Source: Candidatus Thiodiazotropha sp.
Lineage (GTDB): Bacteria > Pseudomonadota > Gammaproteobacteria > Chromatiales > Chromatiaceae
NCBI GenBank assembly: GCA_023838465.1
Contig: JAIVEQ010000038.1
Span: 1 to 41,437 of the forward strand
Length of the DNA stretch: 41,437 bases
Reading direction: 5' to 3'
Positions 7,688 through 15,493 of this stretch are shown here, one piece after another (positions within the stretch are counted from its first letter, which is position 1; every line of letters begins with the position of its first letter). Made by a program: the position numbers and the translations under genes. The notes beneath the pieces are model-generated. The model ran no database searches and was not told the DNA's origin. It was given only the letters and a program-made list of their open reading frames with translations.

Positions 7688-7725
7688 TCAGGTTAAAGGT
7701 GCGTGAATTCGGACCTTTAACCTGA
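7688..7725 (+). promoter_or_regulatory. Intercistronic hairpin between pstS and phoU
   Basis: A perfect 13-bp inverted repeat (TCAGGTTAAAGGT at 7688-7700, its complement at 7713-7725) encloses a 12-base loop, starting 21 bases after the pstS stop. There is only a weak T stretch afterwards (CTATTTTGC). It could be a leaky terminator or a 3'-end stabiliser that raises pstS mRNA relative to downstream genes. Confidence 0.65.
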
Positions 7726-7802
7726 CTAACAGCTATTTTGCTGAATAGATAAGAATAGAACGGTATCTGCCAGTGACACCGTTCAATGGGGAGTATCAAG
7801 CA

Positions 7803-8879
7803 ATGTCCCAACTCGAAGAACGCCTGGAGAACGACCTTAATAATATCCATGACCGTGTGGCAAAAATGGGGGAGCAGGTCCAGGATGCTGTAAATAATGC
7901 TGTTAATGCCCTTCAAACCGGCAATAAAAAGCTTGCCTACTCAACAGTACTGAATGACAACCCGATCAACCGCTGTATGCGTGAGATCGATACAATCTGT
8001 CATCGTTTCTTCGCTATACATATACCCAGTGGTGGACATCTGCGCCTGCTCTCTTCGGTAATACGAGCAAACATTGAACTGGAACGTATCGGTGACTATG
8101 CAGTGACTATTGCACGTGAAGCTGCACAGCTATCTCAACCACCAAGCGGGGGGCTTGGCAGAGAACTGGATCGTGTTGCAAATGAAACCATGCTTATGCT
8201 GCAGCAAGCGATTAAGGCATTTACCGAATTCAATGCCGATATAGCGAAAAGCACAATGATCATGACAAATGAGCTGGAGCACAATCTGGATGTGGTCTAT
8301 ACGGAAATGATGGCTAATGACGAACGTGGCAAGGTCGAAGATGTACTGGCGATCTTTGTCATATTCACCCAATTAAAACGTGTCGCCGACCAGGCAAAAA
8401 ACCTTTGTGAGGATACTGTATTTGCGGTCACTGGTGAGCAGAAGAAGCCTAAAATATTCAACATTCTGTTTATCGATGAAGACAACAGTTGTCACAGTCA
8501 ATTGGCGGAAGCGATTGCCAGACAAAACCATCCTCAGTCTGGTAAGTATCGAAGTGCAGGTCGAACACAGGCAGAATTATTAAATCCTAAACTAAGATCG
8601 TTTATGGAAAAAAGAGGTATAGACATTAGCCATACACAGCTGACATCGCTCGACCATCTGACTGCAAAAGAGCTTTCAGAGCAGCATGTCATCATCAGTC
8701 TACAAGGTGGTGTCTCTTCCTATATCCCGCAGATTCCATTTCATAGCTCAGCCCTTGACTGGGGACTGGGTGAAGTTCCAGAGGAAGAAGATGAGCATGA
8801 ATATGAGACGCTTTATCATGAAATTGCAATCCTGATTAAGGATCTGATGGAGTTGCTTCGCGGGGAAGGAGCAAGTTGA
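7803..8879 (+). CDS. phoU: PhoU fused to a catalytically degenerate low-molecular-weight phosphatase-like domain
   Basis: Residues 1 to about 212 are a PhoU domain with two three-helix repeats, including the metal-binding RANIELERIGDYA (about 88-100) and QLKRVADQAKNLCED. PhoU represses the PhoR/PhoB response and restrains Pst when phosphate is ample. Residues about 218-350 resemble the LMW tyrosine phosphatase/arsenate reductase fold: ILFIDEDNSCHSQLAEAIAR aligns with the P-loop ILFVCxxNSCRSQMAEA. The nucleophile Cys is Asp225 and the P-loop Arg is His231, while Asn228, Cys230 and Ser232 are kept. Catalysis is therefore unlikely and a phosphate-sensing or binding role is inferred. GGGGAG before the ATG at 7803 selects the start over an upstream in-frame ATG at 7773. 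One base separates the stop from pstC. Confidence 0.85.
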   Translation: MSQLEERLENDLNNIHDRVAKMGEQVQDAVNNAVNALQTGNKKLAYSTVLNDNPINRCMREIDTICHRFFAIHIPSGGHLRLLSSVIRANIELERIGDYAVTIAREAAQLSQPPSGGLGRELDRVANETMLMLQQAIKAFTEFNADIAKSTMIMTNELEHNLDVVYTEMMANDERGKVEDVLAIFVIFTQLKRVADQAKNLCEDTVFAVTGEQKKPKIFNILFIDEDNSCHSQLAEAIARQNHPQSGKYRSAGRTQAELLNPKLRSFMEKRGIDISHTQLTSLDHLTAKELSEQHVIISLQGGVSSYIPQIPFHSSALDWGLGEVPEEEDEHEYETLYHEIAILIKDLMELLRGEGAS

Positions 8880-8880
8880 A

Positions 8881-9813
8881 ATGTCGGTAATAAACCCGCT
8901 AAACAGATCGATGACTACCGATTTTGATAGCCGAAACATGGACTGGTACATTGATAAATTTGTTCAGTTTATTGTCTTTGTCGCAGGGATTTCCGCCATT
9001 ATTTTTATCATCGGTATTTTTATTTTTATCACCATGGAGGGCTTTGGTTTTCTGCTTGAGGATTTTAGCTTCAGGGAGTTTTTCTTCTCTCCATTTTGGG
9101 AACCGTCGGATGAAGATGCGCCTGAATACGGCATTCTGGCGCTTGTAGCGGGCACTGCCAGCGTTACCGGGCTGGCTATGATTGTCGCTATCCCCTTCTC
9201 TCTTGGTGCTGCCATTTTTATAGGTGAGTTTGCATCAGGCAAGATGAGAGAATACCTGAAAGTACTGGTGGAACTTCTCGCTGCCATACCTTCTGTGGTA
9301 TGGGGCTTTATCGGTCTTTCCATCATGAATCCATTGATCATCGATCTGTTTGATGTACCTGTCGGTCTGAATGTACTCAATGCGGGCATCATTCTAGGAC
9401 TAATGGCAGCACCGATCATGACCTCGATCGCTGAGGATGCCCTTAAGGCAGTGCCTGATCGTTATCGAGAGGCTGCCGAAGCATTGGGCGCTACCCGCTG
9501 GCAGGTGATATTTAAAACCGTACTACCTGCTGCAAAAAACGGTCTGCTCGGTGCAGTACTGTTGGGTGTGGGACGTGGTTTTGGTGAGACGATGGCGGTG
9601 CTTATGGCGACCGGTCATGCAGTGAATATTCCAGGTAGCCTTTTCGATCCGGTCCGCGCCCTGACGGCAACCATTGCTGCAGAACTGGGTGAAACCGCAG
9701 TCGGGTCACCGCACTATCAGGCATTGTTCACGATTGGCATTTTCCTATTCATCATTACTTTTATAATCAACCTGACCGCGGATCTCATTGTTCGTGGCAT
9801 CCGTAAAGGATAA
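8881..9813 (+). CDS. pstC: Phosphate ABC transporter permease PstC
   Basis: The 310-residue inner-membrane permease has about six hydrophobic helices, beginning with FIVFVAGISAIIFIIGIFIF at about residue 30. It has the family motif for contact with the ATPase: EAAEALGATRWQVIFKTVLP at about residues 197-216, the EAA loop. GVGRGFGETMAVLM follows, typical of PstC/PstA. It forms the transmembrane channel with PstA. It starts one base after the phoU stop, so the two are probably translationally coupled. Confidence 0.92.
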   Translation: MSVINPLNRSMTTDFDSRNMDWYIDKFVQFIVFVAGISAIIFIIGIFIFITMEGFGFLLEDFSFREFFFSPFWEPSDEDAPEYGILALVAGTASVTGLAMIVAIPFSLGAAIFIGEFASGKMREYLKVLVELLAAIPSVVWGFIGLSIMNPLIIDLFDVPVGLNVLNAGIILGLMAAPIMTSIAEDALKAVPDRYREAAEALGATRWQVIFKTVLPAAKNGLLGAVLLGVGRGFGETMAVLMATGHAVNIPGSLFDPVRALTATIAAELGETAVGSPHYQALFTIGIFLFIITFIINLTADLIVRGIRKG

Positions 9814-9819
9814 TAAGAG

Positions 9820-10689
9820 ATGTTTGCTGAATCTGCATTGAATGTACGGAACAAACGTGTCCAGAATCTGTTCCGCATCCTTTTTTTGATGATGACAGTG
9901 TTACTGATCATACCGGTCGTGATCATTCTCGCCACCCTGATCGCCAAGGGTGGCAGCATTATCTCCATTGACTTCCTGTTTACCGACCCAACCAATGGCA
10001 TGACAGCAGGGGGCATCTTTCCCGCCTTGCTCGGAACAGTGTGGATCGTCGCAGTTGCCTTGCTTGCTTCTGTCCCGCTGGGTGTTGCTGCAGCAATCTA
10101 TTTGAATGAATATGCCGGTGACAATTGGTTCACCCGCATTATCCAACTGGCCATCATCAACCTGGCAGGCGTTCCCTCTATTGTGCATGCCCTTTTCGGT
10201 GTTGGTGCCTTTGTCATCTTTTTCGGTTTTGGCACCAGTATTCTTGCCGCCAGTCTAACTTTGGCCATCATGACATTGCCGGTTGTGATTGTCTCAACTC
10301 GTGAATCTTTAAGAGCCGTTCCACAAGCCTTCAGAGAAGCTTGTTGGAATATGGGTGCTACACGCTGGCAGACCATTCGCAGAGTCGTCCTACCCAATGC
10401 TGTCAGTGGTATTCTGACAGGTGTCATCCTGGAGGTTTCACGCACTACCGGAGAGACAGCACCGATTATGTTCACCGGCGCCGCATTCTTCCTGCCTTTT
10501 CTACCCCAGGGTGTATTTGATCAAACCATGGCCCTCTCCTTGCATCTGTTCGTTGTTGCCACTCAAGTACCTGGTGTTCCTGATAACCTGCCTTTTGGTG
10601 TCGCACTGGTACTGATAGCCATGGTACTGCTGATGAACAGTATATCTATTGCATTCCGTATGTATCTGCGAGGCAAAAAGAAATGGTAG
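9820..10689 (+). CDS. pstA: Phosphate ABC transporter permease PstA
   Basis: The 289-residue protein partners PstC in the membrane channel. Hydrophobic segments include LFLMMTVLLIIPVVIILATL and VWIVAVALLASVPLGVAAA. PstA hallmarks are YLNEYAGDNW, AGVPSIVHALFG and the EAA loop REACWNMGATRWQTIRRVVL at about residues 169-188, followed by RTTGETAPIMFTGAAFF. It begins seven bases after pstC ends and overlaps the first pstB start by seven bases. The EAA loops of PstC and PstA face two non-identical ATPases here, which fits an asymmetric complex. Confidence 0.92.
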   Translation: MFAESALNVRNKRVQNLFRILFLMMTVLLIIPVVIILATLIAKGGSIISIDFLFTDPTNGMTAGGIFPALLGTVWIVAVALLASVPLGVAAAIYLNEYAGDNWFTRIIQLAIINLAGVPSIVHALFGVGAFVIFFGFGTSILAASLTLAIMTLPVVIVSTRESLRAVPQAFREACWNMGATRWQTIRRVVLPNAVSGILTGVILEVSRTTGETAPIMFTGAAFFLPFLPQGVFDQTMALSLHLFVVATQVPGVPDNLPFGVALVLIAMVLLMNSISIAFRMYLRGKKKW

Positions 10690-11498
10690 ATATGAATGTC
10701 AACCTGGCTGCAGCCGACAAAATAGTAGACCCCGCTTTTGCTGCTCCCGTTAAACTCGGTGTCAGTGATCTGACCATCAGGTATGGCGGCACAGCAGCCC
10801 TGAGTGGGGTCAATCTGGAAGTACGGGAGCATGAAATTTTTGGCATTATCGGACCTGCCAATGCCGGAAAAACCTCTTTTCTCAAAACATTGAATCGAAT
10901 GGATACTTTCAACACCAATATGTCGGTTGAAGGAGAAATTCTGTTCAATGGACTCAATGTGCAAAACCTTAAAAACATCTATGCCTTACGTAGTCGCATC
11001 GGTGTGGTATTCCCCTTGCCTGTCGGACTACCACTGACAATTTATGAAAACGTCGCCCTTTCGCCTCGACTGCGAGGTATAAAGAGAAAAAGCGAACTTG
11101 ATGTAATTGTTGAACGTTGCCTGAGTAGGGCTGCACTCTGGGATGAAGTCAAAGACAGACTTAATTCTCTCGGAAGCCTGCTTTCGGGCGGTCAGCAGCA
11201 AAGACTAACCATTGCCCGAGCACTCTCACAGGAACCCGATCTGTTGATGTTGGATGAATTCTCTATCGCCGTAGACCCGGTTACGACCATGCGCATAGAG
11301 GATGTTCTGAAAGAGTTGAAGCATGATATGACGATCATTCTTGTAACAAATCTGGTGCAACAAGCGCGCCGCCTGGCAGATCGAACTGCCTTCTTTCTTG
11401 AAGGCGAATGTGTAGAAGTAGGAATAACTGAAGACCTATTTACAGGTGAGGTTAAAGATCAAAGAACGCGGGACTATGTCGAAGGTAAATTCGGCTAA
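10683..11498 (+). CDS. Divergent PstB-type ABC ATPase 1 (degenerate nucleotide-site residues, intact signature)
   Basis: This 271-residue ABC ATPase of the Pst complex has an unusual motif set. Walker A is GPANAGKT (57-64) instead of GPSGCGKS. The Q-loop region VVFPLPVGLP has Pro111 where Gln is expected. The ABC signature LSGGQQQ (167-173) is canonical. Walker B and catalytic Glu are kept (LLMLDE, 191-192), though EP is EF. The switch His is Asn223 (ILVTN). In an ABC dimer each ATP site takes Walker A/B/Q/H from one subunit and the signature from the other. This subunit would give a poor Walker side but a good signature to PstB2. The ATG at 10683 overlaps the pstA stop; GAGG lies upstream. 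A homodimer is possible but less likely given the loss of Gln and His. Confidence 0.85.
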   Translation: MVDMNVNLAAADKIVDPAFAAPVKLGVSDLTIRYGGTAALSGVNLEVREHEIFGIIGPANAGKTSFLKTLNRMDTFNTNMSVEGEILFNGLNVQNLKNIYALRSRIGVVFPLPVGLPLTIYENVALSPRLRGIKRKSELDVIVERCLSRAALWDEVKDRLNSLGSLLSGGQQQRLTIARALSQEPDLLMLDEFSIAVDPVTTMRIEDVLKELKHDMTIILVTNLVQQARRLADRTAFFLEGECVEVGITEDLFTGEVKDQRTRDYVEGKFG

Positions 11499-11531
11499 AT
11501 CATAAACACTAACCCCTATGAAGATCTCAAC

Positions 11532-12332
11532 ATGAATGCCACTGCAAAAGCCATGAGCGAACCGGTCGCGGAATACGCCATTCGAACCAGTAAACTCAAT
11601 CTCTGGTACGGTACTTTTCAAGCACTTTTCGATGTTGATCTCAACATCTGCAATGGCATGATTACTTCTTTGATCGGGCCTTCAGGTTGCGGAAAATCCA
11701 CCCTTCTTCGTAGTGTAAATCGTATCAACGAAAGACTCGGTTATGTGCGAATCGAGGGCAATATCGATGTCATGGATAAAAACATATATGACCCTGATGT
11801 TGAACTGGTACAGGTACGCAAGCAGATCGGGATGGTTTTCCAACGGCCCAATCCACTGCCCATCTCTATACGGGATAATATTCTGTTCGGACACAGGATA
11901 CATAATAAAGACAATAAGTCATCGAAAAGCGATCAGAATGAAATTGTTGAATCAGCACTAAAGCAAGTACTTCTATGGGACAAGGTAAAAGATCGCCTCA
12001 ATCAAAGGGGAACGGAACTCTCCCTGGAAGAACAGCAAAAACTCTGTATCGCCCGACTCCTACCGGTCAAACCCAGTGTATTGTTAATGGATGAGCCCTG
12101 CTCTGCACTGGACCCTAAAGGTACAGCAGCCGTAGAAGAGCTGATTTGGGAACTGCGTGGTGAATACACAATCCTTATTGTCACTCATAATATGGCACAA
12201 GCCAGACGGGCCAGTGAGGAGTGTATTTTTATGTTGATGGGTAAAGTGGTTGAGCATCAGGCTACAGAAGATCTATTCGTCACACCAGAACAAAAAGAGA
12301 CAGCCGATTACATTGAGGGGCGATATGGATAA
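11532..12332 (+). CDS. pstB: PstB-type ABC ATPase 2 (canonical nucleotide site, degenerate signature)
   Basis: The 266-residue protein is the closer match to ordinary PstB. Walker A GPSGCGKST is at residues 49-57, Q-loop MVFQRPNPLP at 101-110 with Gln104, Walker B VLLMDEP at 183-189, SALDP follows, and the switch His219 is in IVTHN. Its ABC signature, normally LSGGQQQR, is LSLEEQQK (163-170), with both glycines and the Gln replaced. This complements the defects in the preceding ATPase, so the two probably form one heterodimer with one good and one degenerate ATP site. It ends 8 bases inside the following pstS gene (ATGGATAA). It drives phosphate import through PstCA. Confidence 0.88.
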   Translation: MNATAKAMSEPVAEYAIRTSKLNLWYGTFQALFDVDLNICNGMITSLIGPSGCGKSTLLRSVNRINERLGYVRIEGNIDVMDKNIYDPDVELVQVRKQIGMVFQRPNPLPISIRDNILFGHRIHNKDNKSSKSDQNEIVESALKQVLLWDKVKDRLNQRGTELSLEEQQKLCIARLLPVKPSVLLMDEPCSALDPKGTAAVEELIWELRGEYTILIVTHNMAQARRASEECIFMLMGKVVEHQATEDLFVTPEQKETADYIEGRYG

Positions 12333-13221
12333 GATGCGATTTGATCTGATCAGAATAGGTACTTTATTTGTCTGTCTACTCTCTACATCACTATTAGTAC
12401 AGGCACAGCGCATTCCGATTCAAAACCGCGGATCGGACAGCATGGCAATTGCTGTATCGGCTTGGTCAGAAGCCTATCAGAAAATCGACCCTGACGTGGG
12501 TATTGCCGTATCCGGAGGTGGCAGCGGAACTGGAATCGCGGCATTAATCAATGGTCTGGTCGATATTGCCAATGCGAGCCGGCCACTAACAACCAAAGAA
12601 CGTATGTTGGCAAAGAAGGCGCAAAGAGATCCGATAGAACATATTGTGGGCTATGATGCAGTTGCCATCTATCTGCATAAGGATAATCCGTTAATGGCAC
12701 TTTCATTTACTCAGTTAGGTGGCCTGTTTGGCCGTGGTGGCACTACTAAAAAATGGACAGATCTTGGAATTGAAGTACCCGGCTGTAAAGATCAGAAGAT
12801 TATTCTTGTCAGCAGACAAAGCAGTTCCGGTACCTATGCCTATTTTCGTAAGATCGTTATTGGAGAAAAATACCGGAATAAATACAAACCTGAAATATTG
12901 AGCACCCAGTCATCCAAGGATTTAGTGGAACTGATTGGAAACACACCCTGTGCAATTGGTTACAGTAGTTATGCTTACCATACACCGGAAGTCAAAGCTG
13001 TATGTCTCTTACAGCAAGATACTGAGAGTTGTCTGGAGTATGCAGCAGAGAATGCATCGAAAGAAACTACCTACCCTTTGATAAGACCCTTGTACATGTA
13101 CACAGATGGTGAGCCTAACGGCAAGATTAAGACGTATATTAGTTGGGTACTTAGCAAGGAGGGACAATGTGTTCTGTCAGGGTTGAACTACACGCCTGTG
13201 GATGAAGTAAACTGTCAATAA
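12325..13221 (+). CDS. pstS: Periplasmic phosphate-binding protein PstS (second copy)
   Basis: The 298-residue protein has a signal peptide (IRIGTLFVCLLSTSLLVQAQ) and the same fold and motifs as PstS1: IQNRGSDSMAIAVSAWSEAY, SGGGSGTGIAALINGLVDIA, SRQSSSGTYAYFRK. Both end in similar Cys-containing tails (GQCVL...VNCQ). Ligand-contact regions are retained, while surfaces differ, so it may be a paralogue with a different affinity or a signalling role. The ATG at 12325 has GAGGGG upstream and overlaps the pstB2 end by eight bases, so it is translationally coupled to it; the frame is open further upstream inside pstB2 but that part lacks family sequence. It closes the pst operon. No strong terminator was seen after it. 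Confidence 0.9.
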   Translation: MDKMRFDLIRIGTLFVCLLSTSLLVQAQRIPIQNRGSDSMAIAVSAWSEAYQKIDPDVGIAVSGGGSGTGIAALINGLVDIANASRPLTTKERMLAKKAQRDPIEHIVGYDAVAIYLHKDNPLMALSFTQLGGLFGRGGTTKKWTDLGIEVPGCKDQKIILVSRQSSSGTYAYFRKIVIGEKYRNKYKPEILSTQSSKDLVELIGNTPCAIGYSSYAYHTPEVKAVCLLQQDTESCLEYAAENASKETTYPLIRPLYMYTDGEPNGKIKTYISWVLSKEGQCVLSGLNYTPVDEVNCQ

Positions 13222-13441
13222 ACTCAGCCAGCGTCTCAAGATAATAGTGAAAATCAGCTTAATATTACTTTTATTTTCAAAAGGATAATTTGATTCTGCC
13301 TGGTAGATACAGACGGTTTGAGATTATCTGTTTACTCATCTGCCTGTTAGGCCGACATCTCATATTGCTGAGCCAAATAAAAAACCAAGCAATATAGTCT
13401 ACTATTTGGGTGAGGTATCCCCATTCCCTTGGAGACATAGC

Positions 13442-13675
13442 ATGAGTAATCAGGTACAGGTTAGTCTGGATCAAGCAGTATATGATCGTCTTCTGCAACT
13501 GCAGGTTCCTCCTTACAATGACATCAACTCAGTCATTGAGCGTCTACTTTTTCACACTGGACGCAAGAGTAACGAGGTCATACAGCTTGAAGCGGAAGAA
13601 CGCCATTTCAGCTTTGAAGAGGAAGTGCAGAGAGAAATGGATGGTGTATATGCCGGTTCCGGTATATCTACTTAA
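13442..13675 (+). CDS. Small conserved-looking protein with ribbon-helix-helix-like N-terminus
   Basis: The 77-residue product starts at an ATG preceded by GGAG. Residues 3-40 (VQVSLDQAVYDRLLQLQ, then INSVIERLLFHTG) have the beta-helix-turn-helix pattern of RHH proteins or VapB-like antitoxins. The C-terminus is acidic (LEAEERHFSFEEEVQREMDG) and ends GVYAGSGIST. No toxin gene follows: the next 145 bases are non-coding and the next gene is on the other strand. It could be a DNA-binding regulator or an orphan antitoxin. It is separate from the pst operon (221-base gap). The function is not established. Confidence 0.6.
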   Translation: MSNQVQVSLDQAVYDRLLQLQVPPYNDINSVIERLLFHTGRKSNEVIQLEAEERHFSFEEEVQREMDGVYAGSGIST

Positions 13676-13819
13676 TCAGAGGGAATAACAGGGCCAGGGA
13701 AGGCTTAATAATGTGTAATCGGTGATGGCTGGCATTCCCATCAATTGTTTTGTGATCGACAATCGGATTATCTCATATTGTCTAAAAATTATTCCTGGTA
13801 TTTTGATCCTTTGCTTTTA

Positions 13820-14185
13820 TTAATGTTCCCCTTTGGTACGACGTATTCCAGCCAATCGGTTACCCTGTTTCTGGGGACCTCCCTTGGGAAAAATGTCATG
13901 TAGATAGCGGTTATTGCCACGTTCAGGTCCCCAAATATTTTTAAAGTGCTTAATCATGTCACGAACCTGGGCTTGCACACGGTGTTCTTCATAGTAAGCC
14001 TTGATGTAGTAGATCACCTCCCAGTGATCCTTAGTCAATACCAAACCCTCCTTTTCAGCCAGGGCCACGGCGAAGGCCTCAGACCACTCATCCATATTTT
14101 GAATATAACCTTCCTGGTCAGTAGCTACTTTGTTGCCATTGACATCTAAATATTCAACACGGATTGCGTATGGATTCGTACTCAT
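13820..14185 (-). CDS. DsrC/TusE-family protein without cysteines (RspA-like), in the nar operon
   Basis: The 121-residue protein has the DsrC/TusE fold markers: DQEGYIQNMDEWSEAFAVAL, HWEVIYYIKAYYEEH and YLHDIFPKGGPQKQ. Authentic DsrC ends with a flexible arm carrying two conserved Cys, which shuttle sulfane sulfur; TusE keeps one. Here the matching region reads GPQKQGNRLAGIRRTKGEH and the whole protein has no cysteine, so sulfur carriage is ruled out. Such forms have been termed RspA, with a suspected regulatory role. It lies 66 bases after narI on the same strand, so it is probably the last gene of the nitrate reductase operon, with a strong hairpin between them. The ATG at 14183-14185 is chosen because DsrC homologues start there. 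Confidence 0.85.
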   Translation of the reverse strand: MSTNPYAIRVEYLDVNGNKVATDQEGYIQNMDEWSEAFAVALAEKEGLVLTKDHWEVIYYIKAYYEEHRVQAQVRDMIKHFKNIWGPERGNNRYLHDIFPKGGPQKQGNRLAGIRRTKGEH

Positions 14186-14207
14186 AGAGACAACCTCTCG
14201 ACAGGGT

Positions 14208-14231
14208 CGTGGGGGACTGACGTCCCCCACG
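14208..14231 (-). promoter_or_regulatory. Perfect hairpin between narI and the DsrC-like gene
   Basis: CGTGGGGGAC at 14208-14217 pairs perfectly with 14222-14231 around a TGAC loop: ten pairs, nearly all GC. It lies 22 bases before the DsrC-like start on the transcribed strand. No T tract follows on the minus strand, so an attenuator, RNA-processing or mRNA-stabilising role is more likely than a simple terminator. Confidence 0.65.
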
Positions 14232-14251
14232 GTTACATCAATTGTTTGTGC

Positions 14252-14950
14252 TTAGTTCATAGGTATCCGCTTGACGCGAACAATCTGGTAGGCACGACCG
14301 AGATAACTAAACGGTACGCTCCAAACATGAACCAGGCGGGTAAATGGAAAAATCAGAAACACTGTCATCCCGAAGAATATATGGATCTTGAAAATCGTTG
14401 AGACTCCCTGAACCAGACTCGGCTCTGCACTCAGGGTGGCTACACTTTTAACCCATTCAGTGAGCACTATCATCTGCGTGACATCACCATGGGAAGCATG
14501 ACCTGATGAGACGAGAATTGTGCTCAGACCCAGCGTTACGGTTACCAATAACCAGCCGATCACAAAGGTATCGCGTGTACGACTGGTGGCTTTGATACGC
14601 GGGTTGCTGATGCGGCGGTAAAACAACATGGCGGCACCAACAAGGCACACAATACCAAAGATGCCACCAGCATAGATGGCGAGGTACTGATGCGCAACAT
14701 CTGAGATCCCCATAGCCAGAAACCAGCTGTGTGGCAACAGCATCCCAGCCAGATGGCCAAAGAAGATACCCAGTATACCAATGTGAAACAGGTTACTGGC
14801 CAGACGCATATTTTTGTTGCTGAGCAGTTGGCTGGAATCGGTCTTCCAAGTGTACTGCTCACGATCAAAGCGAATCCAGCTTCCCAGAAGAAAAATGGTC
14901 CCCGCCAGATAGGGGTAGGCTCCGAAAATAAAGTCATGAAGTGTCATCAT
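14252..14950 (-). CDS. narI: Respiratory nitrate reductase gamma subunit (di-haem cytochrome b) NarI
   Basis: The 232-residue integral membrane subunit takes electrons from quinol through two b haems and passes them to NarH. About five membrane helices are visible, starting with FIFGAYPYLAGTIFLLGSWI. Probable haem-ligand His residues are in LFHIGILGIFFGHLAGM (helix 2) and IFKIHIFFGMTVF...RLVHVW (helix 5). The C-terminus SVPFSYLGRAYQIVR is typical. The first ATG (14948-14950) has GAGGAGA upstream. It sits 13 bases after narJ in the order G-H-J-I. Confidence 0.93.
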   Translation of the reverse strand: MMTLHDFIFGAYPYLAGTIFLLGSWIRFDREQYTWKTDSSQLLSNKNMRLASNLFHIGILGIFFGHLAGMLLPHSWFLAMGISDVAHQYLAIYAGGIFGIVCLVGAAMLFYRRISNPRIKATSRTRDTFVIGWLLVTVTLGLSTILVSSGHASHGDVTQMIVLTEWVKSVATLSAEPSLVQGVSTIFKIHIFFGMTVFLIFPFTRLVHVWSVPFSYLGRAYQIVRVKRIPMN

Positions 14951-14963
14951 TTCGATTCTCTCC

Positions 14964-15479
14964 TCAGGCGGCCTGGGCTAAAGTGCCACGATTTTCAACG
15001 ATACGAATCAGCTGTGCATAGGGACTCTCCTTCTTCTCCAGGTTCCCCGCCAGCACTTTCAGTACTTTGGCGGCGTCTCCCAGAAAAACCCGCGCCTGCA
15101 TATCGTCCAGGGTCGAGACAAATTCAAGTATTAGCGGTAGATAGTCAGGGATTTCACCTTTCTCCAACTCCAACCCCATGCCCTTGTAATACTCCGACAG
15201 GTCGATCAGTGCCGGCCCACGTCCTCGATCGTCACCGAACAGGTGGTGAGTCAGATGTAGATCGTGCTCTGGCGTCATATCGAAGGTTTGCACATAAATC
15301 CCCTGCAGCCCGGTCAGATGATGTGATTGCATCCAGGTTATTAGCTGCATCAAAGTATCTCGCTCCTGCTCACTGATACCCGGATCTCCTTTTAACAGGC
15401 TGATGATCTCCGGCATATTCTCCAGTAACGCTTCATCTGGATAATCGAGCAGCCGCGCCAATATAGTGTAGATATGCAT
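14964..15479 (-). CDS. narJ: Nitrate reductase assembly chaperone NarJ
   Basis: This 171-residue cytoplasmic protein belongs to the NarJ/TorD chaperone family, which holds NarG during molybdenum cofactor insertion and membrane docking. The recognisable features are ILARLLDYPDEALLENMPEI at the N-terminus and the family core YVQTFDMTPEHDLHLTHHLF followed by DRGRGPALIDLSEYY. It is somewhat shorter than E. coli NarJ (236), as is common outside enterobacteria. AGGAG lies seven bases before the ATG. It is sandwiched between narH (14-base gap) and narI. Confidence 0.92.
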   Translation of the reverse strand: MHIYTILARLLDYPDEALLENMPEIISLLKGDPGISEQERDTLMQLITWMQSHHLTGLQGIYVQTFDMTPEHDLHLTHHLFGDDRGRGPALIDLSEYYKGMGLELEKGEIPDYLPLILEFVSTLDDMQARVFLGDAAKVLKVLAGNLEKKESPYAQLIRIVENRGTLAQAA

Positions 15480-15493
15480 GAATTTTCTCCTGC

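Noticed and set aside
13442..13675. Toxin-antitoxin module at the small RHH-like gene
   Set aside because: No toxin-sized gene lies next to it on the same strand on either side.
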